From assembly GCA_937883775.1 (NCBI GenBank), contig CAKZXZ010000260.1, positions 1 to 50,507 of the forward strand: DNA of 50,507 nt, in the 5' to 3' direction. The translations under genes were made by a program, and so were the position numbers. This DNA comes from an uncultured Paracoccaceae bacterium. GTDB taxonomy: Bacteria; Pseudomonadota; Alphaproteobacteria; Rhodobacterales; Rhodobacteraceae. Each line of letters opens with the position of its first letter. Positions within the stretch are counted from its first letter, which is position 1. Positions 42,477 through 50,507 of the stretch are shown piece by piece. The notes below the pieces were generated by a model that saw only the letters and a program-made list of their open reading frames with translations, was not told the origin of the DNA and made no database searches.

Positions 42477-43402
42477 TGCAGGCGCTGCTCAATGTCATTC
42501 TGCCCGTCTTCTTGCTGATCGGCGCGGGCTATCTTGCGGTTTGGCGGGGATATTTCTCACAAACCCATGTCGACGGGCTGATGAAATTCACCCAGAATTT
42601 TGCGATCCCCTGCCTGCTTTTTGCTGCCATCTCAACACTCGATCTGGGACAGGAATTCGACTGGCGTCTACTCTTGTCCTTCTACACAGGCGCAACGCTC
42701 AGCTTCTTGGCGGGCATCCTTGGCGCGCGGCTGATCTTTGGCCGCCCTTGGCCCGACTGCGTCGCAATCGGCTTTTGCTGCCTCTTTTCCAATTCCGTCT
42801 TGCTGGGCCTACCCATCACCGAGCGCGCCTACGGTGCTGACGCGTTGGCCGGAAACTACGCCATCATCGCGATCCATTCGCCCTTTGCCTATGGCCTTGG
42901 CATCACGGTGATGGAGATCGTGAAGGCCGACAAAACAGGCGCGGCCTTAATCCCGCAAGTGCTCAAAGCAATGTTTCGCAATGCGCTGATCCTTGGCATC
43001 GGCCTTGGCTTTGCGGTCAATCTTTCCGGCGTAAGTCTGCCCATGGTCGTCACCGACGCCGTCAACCTGATGGCCCGCGCCGCGCTGCCTGCGGCCCTGT
43101 TCGGACTTGGCGGTGTTCTGGTGCAATACCGTCCCGAGGGGGATCTGCGCGCGATCGGCTTTGTGATCTGCGCCTCGCTGATCCTGCATCCAGCAATCAC
43201 TTGGGGCATGGGCACCACACTCAACCTCGACCGTGACGCGTTCCGCTCTGCCGTGCTCACCGCAGCCATGGCCCCCGGCATCAACACCTATATTTTCGCC
43301 AACATGTATGGCGTCGCCAAGCGCGTCGCCGCATCTTCGGTCCTGATCGCAACGGCCCTGTCGGTAATCACGGTCTGGGTCTGGCTGACCCTGCTTCCCT
43401 AA
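42476..43402 (+). CDS. AEC-family (auxin efflux carrier-like) transporter
   Basis: A 308-residue inner-membrane protein with about ten helices, beginning 'LNVILPVFLLIGAGYLAVWRGYFSQTHVDGLMKFTQNFAIPCLLF', the standard start of bacterial AEC carriers, and a symmetrical second half ('LILHPAITWGMG'). Substrates in the family include small organic acids. It starts in the stop codon of the MBL gene and ends the plus-strand operon. Confidence 0.9.
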   Translation: MQALLNVILPVFLLIGAGYLAVWRGYFSQTHVDGLMKFTQNFAIPCLLFAAISTLDLGQEFDWRLLLSFYTGATLSFLAGILGARLIFGRPWPDCVAIGFCCLFSNSVLLGLPITERAYGADALAGNYAIIAIHSPFAYGLGITVMEIVKADKTGAALIPQVLKAMFRNALILGIGLGFAVNLSGVSLPMVVTDAVNLMARAALPAALFGLGGVLVQYRPEGDLRAIGFVICASLILHPAITWGMGTTLNLDRDAFRSAVLTAAMAPGINTYIFANMYGVAKRVAASSVLIATALSVITVWVWLTLLP

Positions 43403-43424
43403 GCCCAAGTTAACCTTAACGCGC

Positions 43425-43480
43425 GCCGCCTTGTTTCATCTTTGCAAAAGTATTCCGGGGTCTGGGGCAGAGCCCCAGCC
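43425..43480. terminator. Hairpin terminator-like element between convergent genes
   Basis: CTGGGGC (43462-43468) and GCCCCAG (43472-43478) form a perfect 7-bp stem with an AGA loop, preceded by TTTGCAAAAGTATTCCGGGG. This sequence class recurs between genes in Rhodobacteraceae as I remember it. Convergent genes end on both sides, so it probably terminates both. Confidence 0.6.
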
Positions 43481-43483
43481 ACT

Positions 43484-44395
43484 TCAGCTCTGCGAGATCC
43501 CCCGCAACCGGTCAGAGCGTCGCCGCAACAGCTCTACCGTGGTCAGCAACGCAATCGAGACTATCACAAGGATCGTCGCCACCGACAGGATCGCCGGGCT
43601 GATCTGTTCGCGGATGCCATTCCACATCTGACGCGGAATAGTCTGCTGATCGAAATCTGCCACGAACAGCACCACGACCACCTCGTCAAAGCTGGTCACA
43701 AACGCGAACAGCGCACCCGAAATGACCCCCGGCAAAATGAGCGGCATGATGATCTTGAAAAACGTCGTGGTGGGCGTCGCCCCAAGGTTCGCCGCCGCCC
43801 GCGTGAGCGAATGGTCGAACCCCACCAGCGTGGCCGTCACCGTGATGATGACGAACGGAATCCCCAGCGTCGCATGGGCCATGATGATCCCGATATAGGT
43901 GTTCGCAAGCCCGACCTGGCTATAGAAAAAGAACATGCCGGTCGCCACGATGATGATCGGCACAATCATCGGTGAAATCAGGATCGCCATGATCGCTCGT
44001 CTGTAGGGCATCTCCGGGCGGCTCAATCCCAACGCCGCCAAAGTCCCCAGAACCGTCGCCAGAATGGTCGAGAAAAACCCGATAATGACCGAGTTCTTCG
44101 CCGCCTGAATCCAGGCCGAGTTCTGCCACGCGTCCGACCACCAAGACCCATCCCGCGCCACATCCGGCGCCTGCATCCCAAAGGTCAGCAGCAAGTCATA
44201 CCAGCGCATCGAATAGCCCGTGGGATCAAACGACAGCATCTTTTCGGTAAAGGTGAAATACGGCTCTGCGTTGAAGCTCAGCGGGATCACGATCAGGATC
44301 GGCGCGATCAGAAACAGGAAGATCAGTCCACAGATCACCAAATAGCAATAATGCCAGATCTTCTCGAGCGGGGAGGCGTGTTTCGGTAAAGCCAT
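43484..44395 (-). CDS. Polyamine-type ABC transporter permease (PotC-like)
   Basis: A 303-residue permease with six membrane helices and the binding-protein-dependent signature 'AAANLGATPTTTFFKIIMPLILPG' (the EAA loop). Members import spermidine, putrescine or related amines; the substrate cannot be read from this subunit. Four bases separate it from the partner permease. Confidence 0.9.
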   Translation of the reverse strand: MALPKHASPLEKIWHYCYLVICGLIFLFLIAPILIVIPLSFNAEPYFTFTEKMLSFDPTGYSMRWYDLLLTFGMQAPDVARDGSWWSDAWQNSAWIQAAKNSVIIGFFSTILATVLGTLAALGLSRPEMPYRRAIMAILISPMIVPIIIVATGMFFFYSQVGLANTYIGIIMAHATLGIPFVIITVTATLVGFDHSLTRAAANLGATPTTTFFKIIMPLILPGVISGALFAFVTSFDEVVVVLFVADFDQQTIPRQMWNGIREQISPAILSVATILVIVSIALLTTVELLRRRSDRLRGISQS

Positions 44396-44399
44396 ATCT

Positions 44400-45713
44400 C
44401 TATCCCAGCTTCAGATTGTCGATGCCGACCAACCGGTCGTAGAGCCAATAAAGCGCCAGCACGCCAAACAGCAGCAGCGCCGCCAAGGCCGCAGCCAAGG
44501 ACCAGTTCAACGAATTCGTCATGTGAAACGCGATCAGGTTCGAGATTAGCTGACCATCAGACCCGCCCACCAACGCAGGCGTGATGTAATAGCCCACGGC
44601 GAGGATGAAGACGAGCAACGCCCCAGCTCCGATCCCCGGCACCGTCTGCGGGAAATAGATGCGGCGGAAAGCGGTCCAACTGGTTGCCCCAAGGCTGCGC
44701 GCAGCACGCACATAAGACGGGTTAATGGGGCGCATCACCGAATAGAGCGGCAGCACCATAAACGGCAGCAAGATATGCGTCATGGCGACAATCGTGCCGG
44801 TCTGATTATAAATCATCTGGATGCGGCTTTCATCAGCAACCAACCCGCTTGCGACCAGCGTATCATTCACAACGCCTTGGGATTGCAGCAAAACAATCCA
44901 GCTGGTGGTGCGCACCAGAAGCGAGGTCCAGAACGGCAACAGCACGAAAATCATCAAGATGTTTGAGTATTTTAACGGCAACGTCGCCAGCAGATGCGCG
45001 ATGGGGAAGCCCAGAATAAAGGTTAAAGCGGTGATGAGAAGCGACAGGATCAGCGTCCGCTGGAACAGCAAAATATAGACCGCGCGGTTCTCGTTGACCG
45101 ACACTATGTCGCCTTCGGAATTCTTCTCCAGATCGACCGCCGCAAGATAGAAATTCAGCGTATAGGCAGATGACGCATCGCGCATCACGCGCCAAAGCTG
45201 CGGGTCGGCCCAGTCCTCGTCGATATCCAGAATGGCCTCTTTGAACGGCGCTTCCAGGCGCTCTGCCCGCCGGGTCGTCTTGGTAAACAAAGACCGCGTT
45301 CCGGGCGCTTCATAGTTAATCCGCGTGCCGACAGCGCCCTGCGCCCGCAGCTCTCGTAACAAAACCAGATCGCTTACCAAGGCTTCATAAGCCGCTTCAT
45401 CAGGCTCCGTGCCCGGCGGATTGGCATCGAACCAGCCGCGCAAGTTAACCATAATCTCGGTCTGGGTGCCGTCCGACAAATCCGTATGCTCGGTAAAGCC
45501 AGGATTGTGGATCGACCGGTGCAACATCTGCCCAATCGGCGCCACGAAGGTCACCAGCACAAAGGCCAAAAGCGGCAGCACCAGCAAAAACGCGCGGCGG
45601 CGCGCCTTGGCTTGAGCGGCCATCAGGGCGGCCTTCAAAGGTTTGCCATCAACGGTTGTCAGTTGTTCAGGCTGCGCCTGCGTCGGGGCCGCGCCCATTG
45701 TTGCATCCGCCAT
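44400..45713 (-). CDS. Polyamine-type ABC transporter permease (PotB-like)
   Basis: A 437-residue permease, larger than the usual 290-320 residues because of an extra periplasmic/loop region of about 130 residues (about 75-205) between the first and second helices. The EAA loop 'AARSLGATSWTAFRRIYFPQTVPG' is intact. It starts in the stop codon of the DUF1330 gene. Pairs with the following permease to form the channel. Confidence 0.9.
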   Translation of the reverse strand: MADATMGAAPTQAQPEQLTTVDGKPLKAALMAAQAKARRRAFLLVLPLLAFVLVTFVAPIGQMLHRSIHNPGFTEHTDLSDGTQTEIMVNLRGWFDANPPGTEPDEAAYEALVSDLVLLRELRAQGAVGTRINYEAPGTRSLFTKTTRRAERLEAPFKEAILDIDEDWADPQLWRVMRDASSAYTLNFYLAAVDLEKNSEGDIVSVNENRAVYILLFQRTLILSLLITALTFILGFPIAHLLATLPLKYSNILMIFVLLPFWTSLLVRTTSWIVLLQSQGVVNDTLVASGLVADESRIQMIYNQTGTIVAMTHILLPFMVLPLYSVMRPINPSYVRAARSLGATSWTAFRRIYFPQTVPGIGAGALLVFILAVGYYITPALVGGSDGQLISNLIAFHMTNSLNWSLAAALAALLLFGVLALYWLYDRLVGIDNLKLG

Positions 45714-46003
45714 CAGGACGTCCCTTCGACAATTAGCATATCGCTGTCGGCATTCTCAAAGCGGATCTGCGCAACCCGCTGATATGCCGGAGATAAATAG
45801 AACGCGCGCGCCGCAGCAATATCGGGAAACTCCACCACCACATGGCGCTGCTTGAAGTTGCCTTCCAGCACTTCAGACTCGCCGCCGCGCACTAGGAAGC
45901 GTCCGCCAGCCGCCTCAATGATGGGCGTGTCCAGCCGCACATATTCCGCGTAGTCGGTCGGGTTCGTCACCGTGATGTGACCGATCAGATAGGCTTTGGG
46001 CAT
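45713..46003 (-). CDS. DUF1330 protein
   Basis: A 96-residue dimeric ferredoxin-like protein of the DUF1330 family: 'AYLIGHITVTNPTDYAEYVRLDTPIIEAAGGRFLVRGGE' and 'VVEFPDIAAARAFYLSPAYQRVAQIR'. Function unknown. Its placement inside a transporter operon, between the binding protein and the permease, is common in alphaproteobacteria. Confidence 0.85.
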   Translation of the reverse strand: MPKAYLIGHITVTNPTDYAEYVRLDTPIIEAAGGRFLVRGGESEVLEGNFKQRHVVVEFPDIAAARAFYLSPAYQRVAQIRFENADSDMLIVEGTS

Positions 46004-46024
46004 CCGCGTCCTCGCGTTAAGAAA

Positions 46025-46052
46025 AGGGCGGGCCCGAAAGCCCGCCCTCTTT
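46025..46052 (-). terminator. Stem-loop terminator or attenuator within the transporter operon
   Basis: AGGGCGGGC (46025-46033) pairs with GCCCGCCCT (46040-46048). On the minus strand a TTTTC run follows. It lies between the binding-protein stop (46057) and the DUF1330 start (46003), so it probably lowers expression of the downstream permease genes relative to the binding protein. Confidence 0.75.
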
Positions 46053-46056
46053 CAAT

Positions 46057-47127
46057 TTACTGTGCCAACCAAGCGTTGAAACGCTCGTTCAGCTCGGTAT
46101 CGCGGTCGGCCCAGAACTCGAAGTTGTTCACCAACGCGTTCTCAAGGTTGGCCGCAGCGGTTGGCATGTGCGGAGCCATCTCCGTTTTGCCATCCGAATA
46201 GAGACCCACCAGATCACCGGACGACTGACGCGCCGGACCATAGCTGATCCAGCTGGCCTGATCCGCCAGACGCTGGGTGTCGGTCGCAAAGGCGATGAAC
46301 TTCTTGGCTTCTTCCATGTTCGGTGCGCCTTGCGGAATCACGAACAGGTCAAAGTCGAGGATCTGACCGTCCCAGACGATCTCGAACGGCTGGCCTTCGC
46401 CAACAGCGGCGTTGAAGATCCGACCGTTATACGCGGTCGACATCACGACCTCACCATCGGCCAGAAGCTGCGGCGGCTGCGCGCCCGCTTCCCACCACAC
46501 GACCTCATCTTTGATGGTGTCGAGCTTGGCAAACGCCTTGTCCACACCCTCGTCGGTCTCCAGCATGTCGTAGACCTCGGCAGCCGGCACGCCATCAGCC
46601 ATCAAAGCCATCTCAAGATTGGCTTTGGCGTTCTTGCGCAGACCGCGCTTGCCCGGGAAGTCCGCCAGATTGAAGAAGTCATCAATGCTGTCAGGGGCAT
46701 TGTCGTTGTTTTCAGTGTTATAGGCCATGACAGTGGACCAAACGATATTGGCCACCGCACAATCGGTCAGCGCGCCTTCGATGAAGTCGTCAGCCGCAGG
46801 CGTGCCATCGGGTGCTGCGGGCAGGATAGAGTGATCGATCTCAACCAGCAGACCTTCGTCGCACAGGCGCACGGCGTCGGAATATTCCACGTCAGCCACG
46901 TCCACGGTCACGTTGCCCGCTTCCACCTGCGCCTTGATCGGCGTGGCGGGGTTGTCGGCATCGACCGAGTTCACAGCGATGCCCATCTCAGCCGTGAACG
47001 GCTTGTGATACGCCTCGACCTGAGACTTCGTGTAGGCGCCGCCCCAGGACATCACTGTCACTTCAGCTGCGTTGGCCGCAAAGGCCGTGCCCATCAGGGC
47101 GGTTGTCATAATAAGGGTCTTTTTCAT
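46057..47127 (-). CDS. Polyamine-type extracellular solute-binding protein
   Basis: A 356-residue periplasmic protein with signal peptide ending 'AFAANAAE' (about 20), then 'VTVMSWGGAYTKSQVEAY' typical of PotD/PotF-like binding proteins, and 'YNGRIFNAAVGEGQPFEIVWDG'. It captures a polyamine or related cation for the ABC importer. ATG 47127 has AACTG before a run of As; upstream in-frame starts lie in GC-rich leader sequence. Confidence 0.9.
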   Translation of the reverse strand: MKKTLIMTTALMGTAFAANAAEVTVMSWGGAYTKSQVEAYHKPFTAEMGIAVNSVDADNPATPIKAQVEAGNVTVDVADVEYSDAVRLCDEGLLVEIDHSILPAAPDGTPAADDFIEGALTDCAVANIVWSTVMAYNTENNDNAPDSIDDFFNLADFPGKRGLRKNAKANLEMALMADGVPAAEVYDMLETDEGVDKAFAKLDTIKDEVVWWEAGAQPPQLLADGEVVMSTAYNGRIFNAAVGEGQPFEIVWDGQILDFDLFVIPQGAPNMEEAKKFIAFATDTQRLADQASWISYGPARQSSGDLVGLYSDGKTEMAPHMPTAAANLENALVNNFEFWADRDTELNERFNAWLAQ

Positions 47128-47177
47128 CAGTTTCTCCCGTTGATGATAAGGTTTAAGCCCGGTTTGACACCGGGTTC

Positions 47178-48269
47178 TTAGAGTGGATCCAGCGCCCGCG
47201 CGTCTTCCGTAGCCCACGAGACTTTCGTTGTCTCGCCCACTTTCAGATGCGTGTGTCCCGCGCTGTTTGGCACTTTGACGATGAACTCGTCATTGCCGTG
47301 CACATTCAGGCGACAGCGGATGTGGTCGCCCAAATAAATCAGTTCCTTGACCTGTGCGTCTGTGGCGTTCGGCCCGTCCGTCGCAACGTCAATGCGCTCT
47401 GGTCGCACCGATATCAGCGTCTGCGAGCCGACCTCGCCCGCGTTTACAGCCAAAGCCTCGGTCGTGGCGCCGCCGGGCAGTTCCACAACCACCGCGTCGC
47501 CCATCTTGCTTTTGACCGTGCCGGTCAGTTTGTTGTTCTCGCCGATGAACTGCGCCACGAAACTATTGTCGGGCCGCTCATACAGATCATCGGGCGGGGC
47601 CAGTTGCTGGATGCGCCCGTCATTGAAGACCGCAACCCGGTCCGACATGGTCAGCGCCTCGGACTGGTCATGGGTCACGTAAACAACCGTGATCCCCAAA
47701 TTCTCATGCAAGTGCTTGATTTCATACTGCATATGTTCGCGCAGCTGCTTGTCCAGCGCGCCCAGCGGTTCGTCCATCAGCACCAGCGAGGGGTCAAACA
47801 CGAGCGCGCGTGCCAAAGCGATCCGCTGCTGCTGGCCGCCAGACAATTGCGCCGGGCGGCGGTTCCCAAACTCGCCCATCTGGACCATGTCCAGCGCGCG
47901 GGCAATCTTCGCCTCGCGCTCATCCTTACCCATCCCGCGCACTTCCAGCGGAAAGGCGAGGTTCTCGTTCACCGTCATATGCGGGAAGAGCGCATAGTTC
48001 TGAAACACCATCCCGATGCCGCGCTTATGCGGCGGGATGTTGTTGATCTCGCGCCCATCCAGACGGATTTCGCCATGGGTTGCCGTTTCGAACCCGGCTA
48101 GCATCATCAGGCAGGTCGTCTTGCCAGAGCCGGACGGCCCAAGCATCGTCAGAAACTCGCCCTTGGGCATTGAGAGGTTCAAATCTTTCACGACGAGGAT
48201 TTCCCCGTCATAGCTTTTCTGCACGCGGTCGAACTCGACATACGCGTCGCTGGATGTGTCTAAAGCCAT
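47178..48269 (-). CDS. Polyamine-type ABC transporter ATPase (PotA-like)
   Basis: A 363-residue ATPase: Walker A 'GPSGSGKTT' (about 38-46), 'VFQNYALFPHMTVNENLAF', signature 'LSGGQQQRIALARAL', Walker B 'VLMDEPLGALD' and a C-terminal TOBE domain (about 280-355). It is first in the operon, 50 bases before the binding protein. Start 48269 gives the family N-terminus. Confidence 0.92.
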   Translation of the reverse strand: MALDTSSDAYVEFDRVQKSYDGEILVVKDLNLSMPKGEFLTMLGPSGSGKTTCLMMLAGFETATHGEIRLDGREINNIPPHKRGIGMVFQNYALFPHMTVNENLAFPLEVRGMGKDEREAKIARALDMVQMGEFGNRRPAQLSGGQQQRIALARALVFDPSLVLMDEPLGALDKQLREHMQYEIKHLHENLGITVVYVTHDQSEALTMSDRVAVFNDGRIQQLAPPDDLYERPDNSFVAQFIGENNKLTGTVKSKMGDAVVVELPGGATTEALAVNAGEVGSQTLISVRPERIDVATDGPNATDAQVKELIYLGDHIRCRLNVHGNDEFIVKVPNSAGHTHLKVGETTKVSWATEDARALDPL

Positions 48270-48472
48270 GTGGCTCCCTGATGTTTCGGGCGATCTGACG
48301 CCGCCGTTCGACAAGAGTTAATCAAGCCCGGCGCAATCTGACAACACGATTCCCTAAATAGCGGCAATACTGTCGCAGAACCGGACGAATGCTGTGATTT
48401 TAACCAATCTCACAGACTGATTGAGCGCAAAGGCTGCAAAATCAAATCAAATGTCCTGCCTCAGGCGCTCAC

Positions 48473-50182
48473 TTATTCGGCCGCAACATCCACACCATCC
48501 GCGCCATAGTGCTTGCATTTCGACATTTTCCCTATGCCAGGGTTAAAGGCGTTGGTCGGATCAATCTCGCGATAGAAGGCGGCCAGATCAGGCTTGGCCT
48601 TATACAAATGCCCCACATTATGCTCGGCCGGATACTCGGCGCCGCGCGTGTCCAGCAGCTTGAGCATGGCGGCCTTCAACGCCTTGGGATCGCAGCCTTT
48701 CTTGACGATGTAATCCTGATGCAGCACGTGACACATGAAGTGCCCGTAATACATCCGGTGCACCAGCTGGTCGGCGATTTCGGGTGGCAAATGCTCTTCC
48801 CATTCGCGGGTGTTGCGCGGCAATGCAATATCAAGCGCCAGAATATCCTCGACCTCTTTGGTATGGATCGCCGCATAGCGAATGGCGGCACCCGCCGCGG
48901 CAAAGCGGTGCAACCCGGCGATTTTGGCCTCGCGGGCATCGCATTCGAAGTAATCACAGTCCCGCGTTGCGCAGAACGTCTCAAGAAAGGCCTTGGTCTC
49001 GGCGATGCCTGCATCACGCATCTTCAGGATCAGATGATGTTCAAACCGGTCACGATAGGCACGCATGCGCTTTGGCAGCAGGTTTGGCCACAGCTTGGAT
49101 GCAAACTGCATGAACTTGTCGGTGAAGCCTTTCAGCCCCGGCACCCCGTTCAACCGCGCGTCAACCGCACCCTTCATCGCAAAGAACATCGGCAACCGGT
49201 CGGTGCCCAGCTTGTCGATCATCAAAACCGTGTCCTTGCCGTAAACGGCGGTGATATCGAACACCTCGCGGTGCATATATTCAGCACTGACAGGAAGACT
49301 TTCAAAGTCAGCCAGCATCACACGGCGCAGGTCGGTCAATTCATCGGCGCTGTTTGTCCCGATATAAAAGACCTGCTCGGCTGCGTTTTTCTCAAACGTG
49401 TCCAGACGTGCCGCAAAAACGGCCAGCTTACCCGCGCACCCCGATGCTTCATGCAACCGCCGCTTGTCTGCGTTGAACCTTGCGGGCGTTGCGGCATCCA
49501 CGTCGCGCACGCGTTGCGCATAATCCGTGTCCGAGGCTTTGCGATTGTTGCTTTCAAAATCAGCGTCTGAATAGTCGCCCTTTTGAAGCCGTGTCAGAAT
49601 TTCTTCGGGCGTATCGCCCAGCGCGATGCCCAGGTGATTCACCAGCTGCAACTCACCTGCATCCGACACCTGCGCAAAAAGCGACATTTCGGTGTAGGAT
49701 GGCCCCCGCTCCACCAGCGAACCGCCGGAATTGTTGCACACGCCACCAATGACCGATGCGCCAATACAGGAAGACCCAATGACCGAATGCGGCTGTCGTC
49801 CCAGCGGGGCCAGCATCTTTTCCAGCTTGAACAACGTCGCCCCCGGAAAACTGATGACCTGCTTGCCACCGTCGATCAGCTGCAGCTGGTCCATCCGCCG
49901 CGTGTTCATCAAGACCACATCACGATCATAGGTCCCGTTTGGCGTCGAGCCTTCGGTCAGCCCTGTATTGGCCGCCTGCATAATCACGATTTTGTCGGCG
50001 GCCACGCAGGCTTTCAGGATCTCCCACTGCTCCAGCAGGGTCTTAGGCTGCACCACTGCAAGCGCGTCCCCCTCGCCAGACCGGAACCCCTTGCGAAACC
50101 GGCTTGTCGCCTTTTCCGAGGTCATCACATGCCTGCGCCCAACGATCTTGGTGAATTTGGCGATCAGGTCAGCATCGGTCAT
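48473..50182 (-). CDS. dld: Quinone-dependent D-lactate dehydrogenase
   Basis: A 569-residue FAD flavoprotein that oxidises D-lactate to pyruvate and feeds electrons to quinone at the membrane. FAD-binding PCMH half: 'MQAANTGLTEGSTPNGTYDRDVV' and 'GSSCIGASVIGGVCNNSGGSLV' (about 130-151). C-terminal membrane-binding domain (about 265-565) with 'RMYYGHFMCHVLHQDYIVKKGCDPK'. Length is like E. coli Dld (571). The ATG at 50182 starts 'MTDADLIAKF'; earlier starts in the frame are not supported. Confidence 0.94.
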   Translation of the reverse strand: MTDADLIAKFTKIVGRRHVMTSEKATSRFRKGFRSGEGDALAVVQPKTLLEQWEILKACVAADKIVIMQAANTGLTEGSTPNGTYDRDVVLMNTRRMDQLQLIDGGKQVISFPGATLFKLEKMLAPLGRQPHSVIGSSCIGASVIGGVCNNSGGSLVERGPSYTEMSLFAQVSDAGELQLVNHLGIALGDTPEEILTRLQKGDYSDADFESNNRKASDTDYAQRVRDVDAATPARFNADKRRLHEASGCAGKLAVFAARLDTFEKNAAEQVFYIGTNSADELTDLRRVMLADFESLPVSAEYMHREVFDITAVYGKDTVLMIDKLGTDRLPMFFAMKGAVDARLNGVPGLKGFTDKFMQFASKLWPNLLPKRMRAYRDRFEHHLILKMRDAGIAETKAFLETFCATRDCDYFECDAREAKIAGLHRFAAAGAAIRYAAIHTKEVEDILALDIALPRNTREWEEHLPPEIADQLVHRMYYGHFMCHVLHQDYIVKKGCDPKALKAAMLKLLDTRGAEYPAEHNVGHLYKAKPDLAAFYREIDPTNAFNPGIGKMSKCKHYGADGVDVAAE

Positions 50183-50418
50183 CGTACACTCCCTCGGGCC
50201 CCAAAACGGGCACGTGGATCGTGACATGTTTCATGCAAGACACGGAATGCGACCGATGACCCCAATGCCACAAGGGGCGACAAGCCGCTTTGGATCAGCG
50301 GGCCAGCCCTGTTGCTGGCGTTCAAAAAAATACGTGGGTTTCCAAAGACCAACGCCCGATTTGCAATCTGTGCACAAGCGATCAAAAAATCGCCTATGTC
50401 GTTTTCACTTAGGGAAAA

Positions 50419-50505
50419 TGGTGCGGTCGAGAAGACTCGAACTTCCACGGGTGTTACCCCACAGCGACCTCAACGCTGCGCGTCTACCAATTCCGCCACG
50501 ACCGC
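50419..50505 (-). tRNA. tRNA-Leu(GAG)
   Basis: Minus-strand class II tRNA of 87 nt: acceptor GCGGTCG/CGACCGC, D-loop with TGGTAGACGC, anticodon GAG in loop TTGAGGT, long variable arm, T-loop GTTCGAGTC and CCA encoded (50419-50421). It ends two bases from the window edge. Confidence 0.94.
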
Positions 50506-50507
50506 AC

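Noticed and set aside
46168-48101. Long plus-strand frames opposite the transporter genes
   Set aside because: Shadows of GC-rich codon use in the binding-protein and ATPase genes on the minus strand.
1-50507. CRISPR arrays, rRNA genes, plasmid or prophage structural genes
   Set aside because: No regularly spaced repeats, rRNA signatures, capsid, portal, tail or conjugation genes were seen.

Overview
The window looks like a chromosomal stretch from a marine Rhodobacteraceae (Roseobacter-group alphaproteobacterium). This rests on the style of the housekeeping genes (overlapping tmk-holB-tatD-MBL series, SPOR lipoprotein next to a PBP5-type carboxypeptidase), a hairpin intergenic element typical of that family as I remember it, and GC-rich alphaproteobacterial codon use at the right end. 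No species can be named from the sequence alone.

Layout. (1) Bases 1-400: left flank, no recognisable gene. (2) Bases ~401-36806: a genomic island of about 36.4 kb integrated into the 3' end of a tRNA-Ser(UGA) gene. The intact tRNA is at 36787-36876 (minus). A 20-bp copy of its 3' end lies at 401-420. A tyrosine recombinase (35320-36636) sits next to the tRNA, and matching arm-type repeats lie just inside both ends. (3) Bases 36877-50507: core chromosome with cell-wall, nucleotide and DNA-replication genes, a polyamine-type ABC transporter, a quinone-dependent D-lactate dehydrogenase and a tRNA-Leu(GAG).

The island is a mosaic. From left to right it holds: a small winged-helix regulator; an intact IS3-family element with terminal inverted repeats and a 3-bp target duplication, plus a second transposase remnant; a type I secretion locus (membrane REC-like protein, HlyD, ABC exporter, TolC-like protein, SapC-family protein and a 1220-residue adhesin-like substrate), all on the minus strand; a membrane protein; a rhomboid gene broken by one in-frame stop; two GNAT acetyltransferases; an operon under a cobalamin riboswitch; a second, short tyrosine recombinase; two LysR-controlled gene pairs or operons; broken SDR and DUF427 genes; a GFA protein; and near the integrase a cluster of unknowns (zinc-ribbon/HEPN-like protein, coiled-coil membrane protein, DUF3987 protein).

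The most interesting unit is the riboswitch operon (22690 down to 17671, minus). The B12 riboswitch is followed by a 48-residue one-helix membrane peptide, a Zn/Mn-type ABC ATPase, permease and binding protein, a 100-residue unknown, a BtuF-like protein without a signal peptide, and a DUF1289 four-cysteine protein. Neighbouring genes mostly overlap or abut. B12 control of a Zn/Mn-class importer suggests import of cobalt, or of zinc/another metal needed when cobalamin is short. The second point of interest is the HEPN/zinc-ribbon neighbourhood beside the integrase, which could be an undescribed defence or regulatory module. Several island genes are inactivated by single point lesions, which suggests recent, relaxed selection on part of the cargo.
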